A DNA stretch of 6,690 nucleotides from Sphingobacteriaceae bacterium. Its GTDB lineage: Bacteria; Bacteroidota; Bacteroidia; Sphingobacteriales; Sphingobacteriaceae. The stretch's first letter is position 1; each line of letters begins with the position of its first letter. The notes under the pieces are model-generated. The model was not told where the DNA came from. It worked only from the letters and a program-made list of their open reading frames with translations, and searched no databases. Made by a program: the position numbers and the translations under genes. The DNA is taken from positions 1 through 6,690 of the forward strand of contig JANWIB010000139.1 in NCBI GenBank assembly GCA_025450155.1, given 5' to 3'. Of this stretch, positions 6,062 through 6,690 are shown in pieces.

Positions 6062-6529
6062 ATGGCTAAAGGGATTAATGGCATATACCTAATTCTGCTT
6101 ATAAGTGTAATAAGTTTGGTTTCGTGCAGACAAACAGGAAAATCATCAAAAAATGATATTGAACAGCCGCAAGCATATGCGCTAACTAGTCAGAATTCTA
6201 CCGAAAAACCCTCGATTAACAGGAAAGATATTTTTAAAAAATTGGCTAAACATTGGATTTCTGTTAAAGAAGAAGTAGATGGTAAGGAAGATCAAGCGCC
6301 TGGTAACTTCGAATTGATTTTAAATGCCGATTCTACCTTTAAATCGTGGTACAAATCAGGAAATAATAGAAAACAAGGTCACTGGCATTTAACTAATGAT
6401 TCCACGTTTTCGCTTTATTTAAAAGCCATAGATGATTACCGGATTATTGCATTAACAGATTCGACACTAGGAGTGAAACTCTTATGGATCAGGGAACCGA
6501 CTATTCTTTATTTTAAAGAAAAGCAATAG
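6062..6529 (+). CDS. Small predicted lipoprotein, possible lipocalin-like beta domain
   Basis: 155-residue protein of unknown function. A short hydrophobic signal (about 7-20) ends in the lipobox LVSC with Cys22, predicting lipid attachment and an envelope location. Residues 23-55 are a polar, Ser/Asn/Gln-rich linker. Residues about 57-153 look like a single domain of short beta strands with the pattern W-I-S...F-E-L-I-L-N-A-D-S-T-F...G-H-W-H-L-T-N-D-S-T-F-S-L. This resembles the lipocalin-like lipoprotein domains common in Bacteroidetes, but I cannot place it in a named family. The ATG lies 5 nt after trpA, so it should be co-transcribed with the trp operon and fall under the same attenuator. 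It has no visible tie to tryptophan synthesis. The stop is 7 nt from the stop of the converging gene, with no terminator between. Confidence 0.75.
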   Translation: MAKGINGIYLILLISVISLVSCRQTGKSSKNDIEQPQAYALTSQNSTEKPSINRKDIFKKLAKHWISVKEEVDGKEDQAPGNFELILNADSTFKSWYKSGNNRKQGHWHLTNDSTFSLYLKAIDDYRIIALTDSTLGVKLLWIREPTILYFKEKQ

Positions 6530-6536
6530 TCACATT

Positions 6537-6690
6537 TCAATTATTAATAGCCTTAAAAAAAGCATCTAATTTAGTTGGGTCTAATTTCCCATCTGTTCTT
6601 ACACCACTACATAAATCCAGCCCAAAAGGCTGAACAGTATCTATTGCTTCCCTCACATTAGCAGGATTTAATCCTCCCGCTAAAAAAACC
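6537..6690 (-). CDS. trpF: C-terminal end of a second phosphoribosylanthranilate isomerase-like protein (5' part outside window)
   Basis: The minus strand is open from the window edge to a TGA at 6539-6537, giving the last 50 residues. They contain FLAGGLNPANVREAI, the penultimate phosphate loop of the TrpF barrel. PFGLDLCSGVRTDGKLDPTKLDAFF follows, aligning with the classical 'GVDVSSGVE-x-GxKDxxKIxxFI' end of TrpF. It is closer to the general TrpF consensus at this loop (CSGV) than the trpF at 3342, which has LNSQ, so the two are old paralogs or separately acquired, not a recent duplication. The catalytic Cys and Asp are upstream of the window edge and cannot be checked. It could also be a TrpF homolog recruited to another pathway. 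The gene faces the trp operon tail-to-tail. Confidence 0.8.
   Translation of the reverse strand, partial: VFLAGGLNPANVREAIDTVQPFGLDLCSGVRTDGKLDPTKLDAFFKAINN

Noticed and set aside
1..6690. CRISPR array, insertion sequence, tRNA or rRNA
   Set aside because: No regularly spaced repeats, transposase-like ORF, terminal inverted repeats or tRNA-like cloverleaf were seen on either strand.

Overview
The window looks like chromosomal DNA of a Bacteroidetes bacterium, probably a Sphingobacteriaceae/Pedobacter-like relative. The grounds are AT-rich coding sequence, the near absence of Shine-Dalgarno sequences, a candidate promoter of the Bacteroidetes type (TTTG, 20-nt spacer, near-TAnnTTTG), and the sequence flavour of the Trp enzymes (KHGNYGVSS in TrpD, LNSQFE in TrpF, SSSATTGK in TrpA). 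The genus is an inference.

Layout. (1) 1-258, plus strand: C-terminal end of a short-chain dehydrogenase. (2) 332-2164, minus strand: a tight two-gene operon, a YitT-family membrane protein followed 3 nt later by a KirBac-type inward-rectifier K+ channel. (3) 2165-2358: the divergent regulatory region. It holds a candidate promoter, a 21-codon leader ORF with three consecutive Trp codons, mutually exclusive RNA pairings, and a terminator ending 7 nt before trpD. This is a complete-looking ribosome-mediated trp attenuator. (4) 2359-6056, plus strand: trpD-trpF-trpB-trpA. (5) 6062-6529: a small lipoprotein gene 5 nt after trpA, apparently a passenger of the operon. (6) 6537-6690, minus strand: the C-terminal end of a second, divergent TrpF-like protein, tail-to-tail with the lipoprotein gene.

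How the parts work together. TrpD, TrpF, TrpB and TrpA cover anthranilate to tryptophan except the indole-glycerol-phosphate synthase step. trpC is absent: trpD and trpF overlap by 4 nt, leaving no room for it. trpE and trpG are not in the window either, so the pathway is split over at least two loci. When charged tRNA-Trp is scarce, a ribosome stalled on the WWW codons should leave 2282-2289 free to pair with 2327-2334 and destroy the terminator. When Trp is plentiful, a ribosome reaching the leader stop codon covers 2282-2289 and transcription ends before trpD. The main points of interest are this attenuator, the second trpF, the missing trpC, and short repeats in the trpF-trpB and trpB-trpA spacers.
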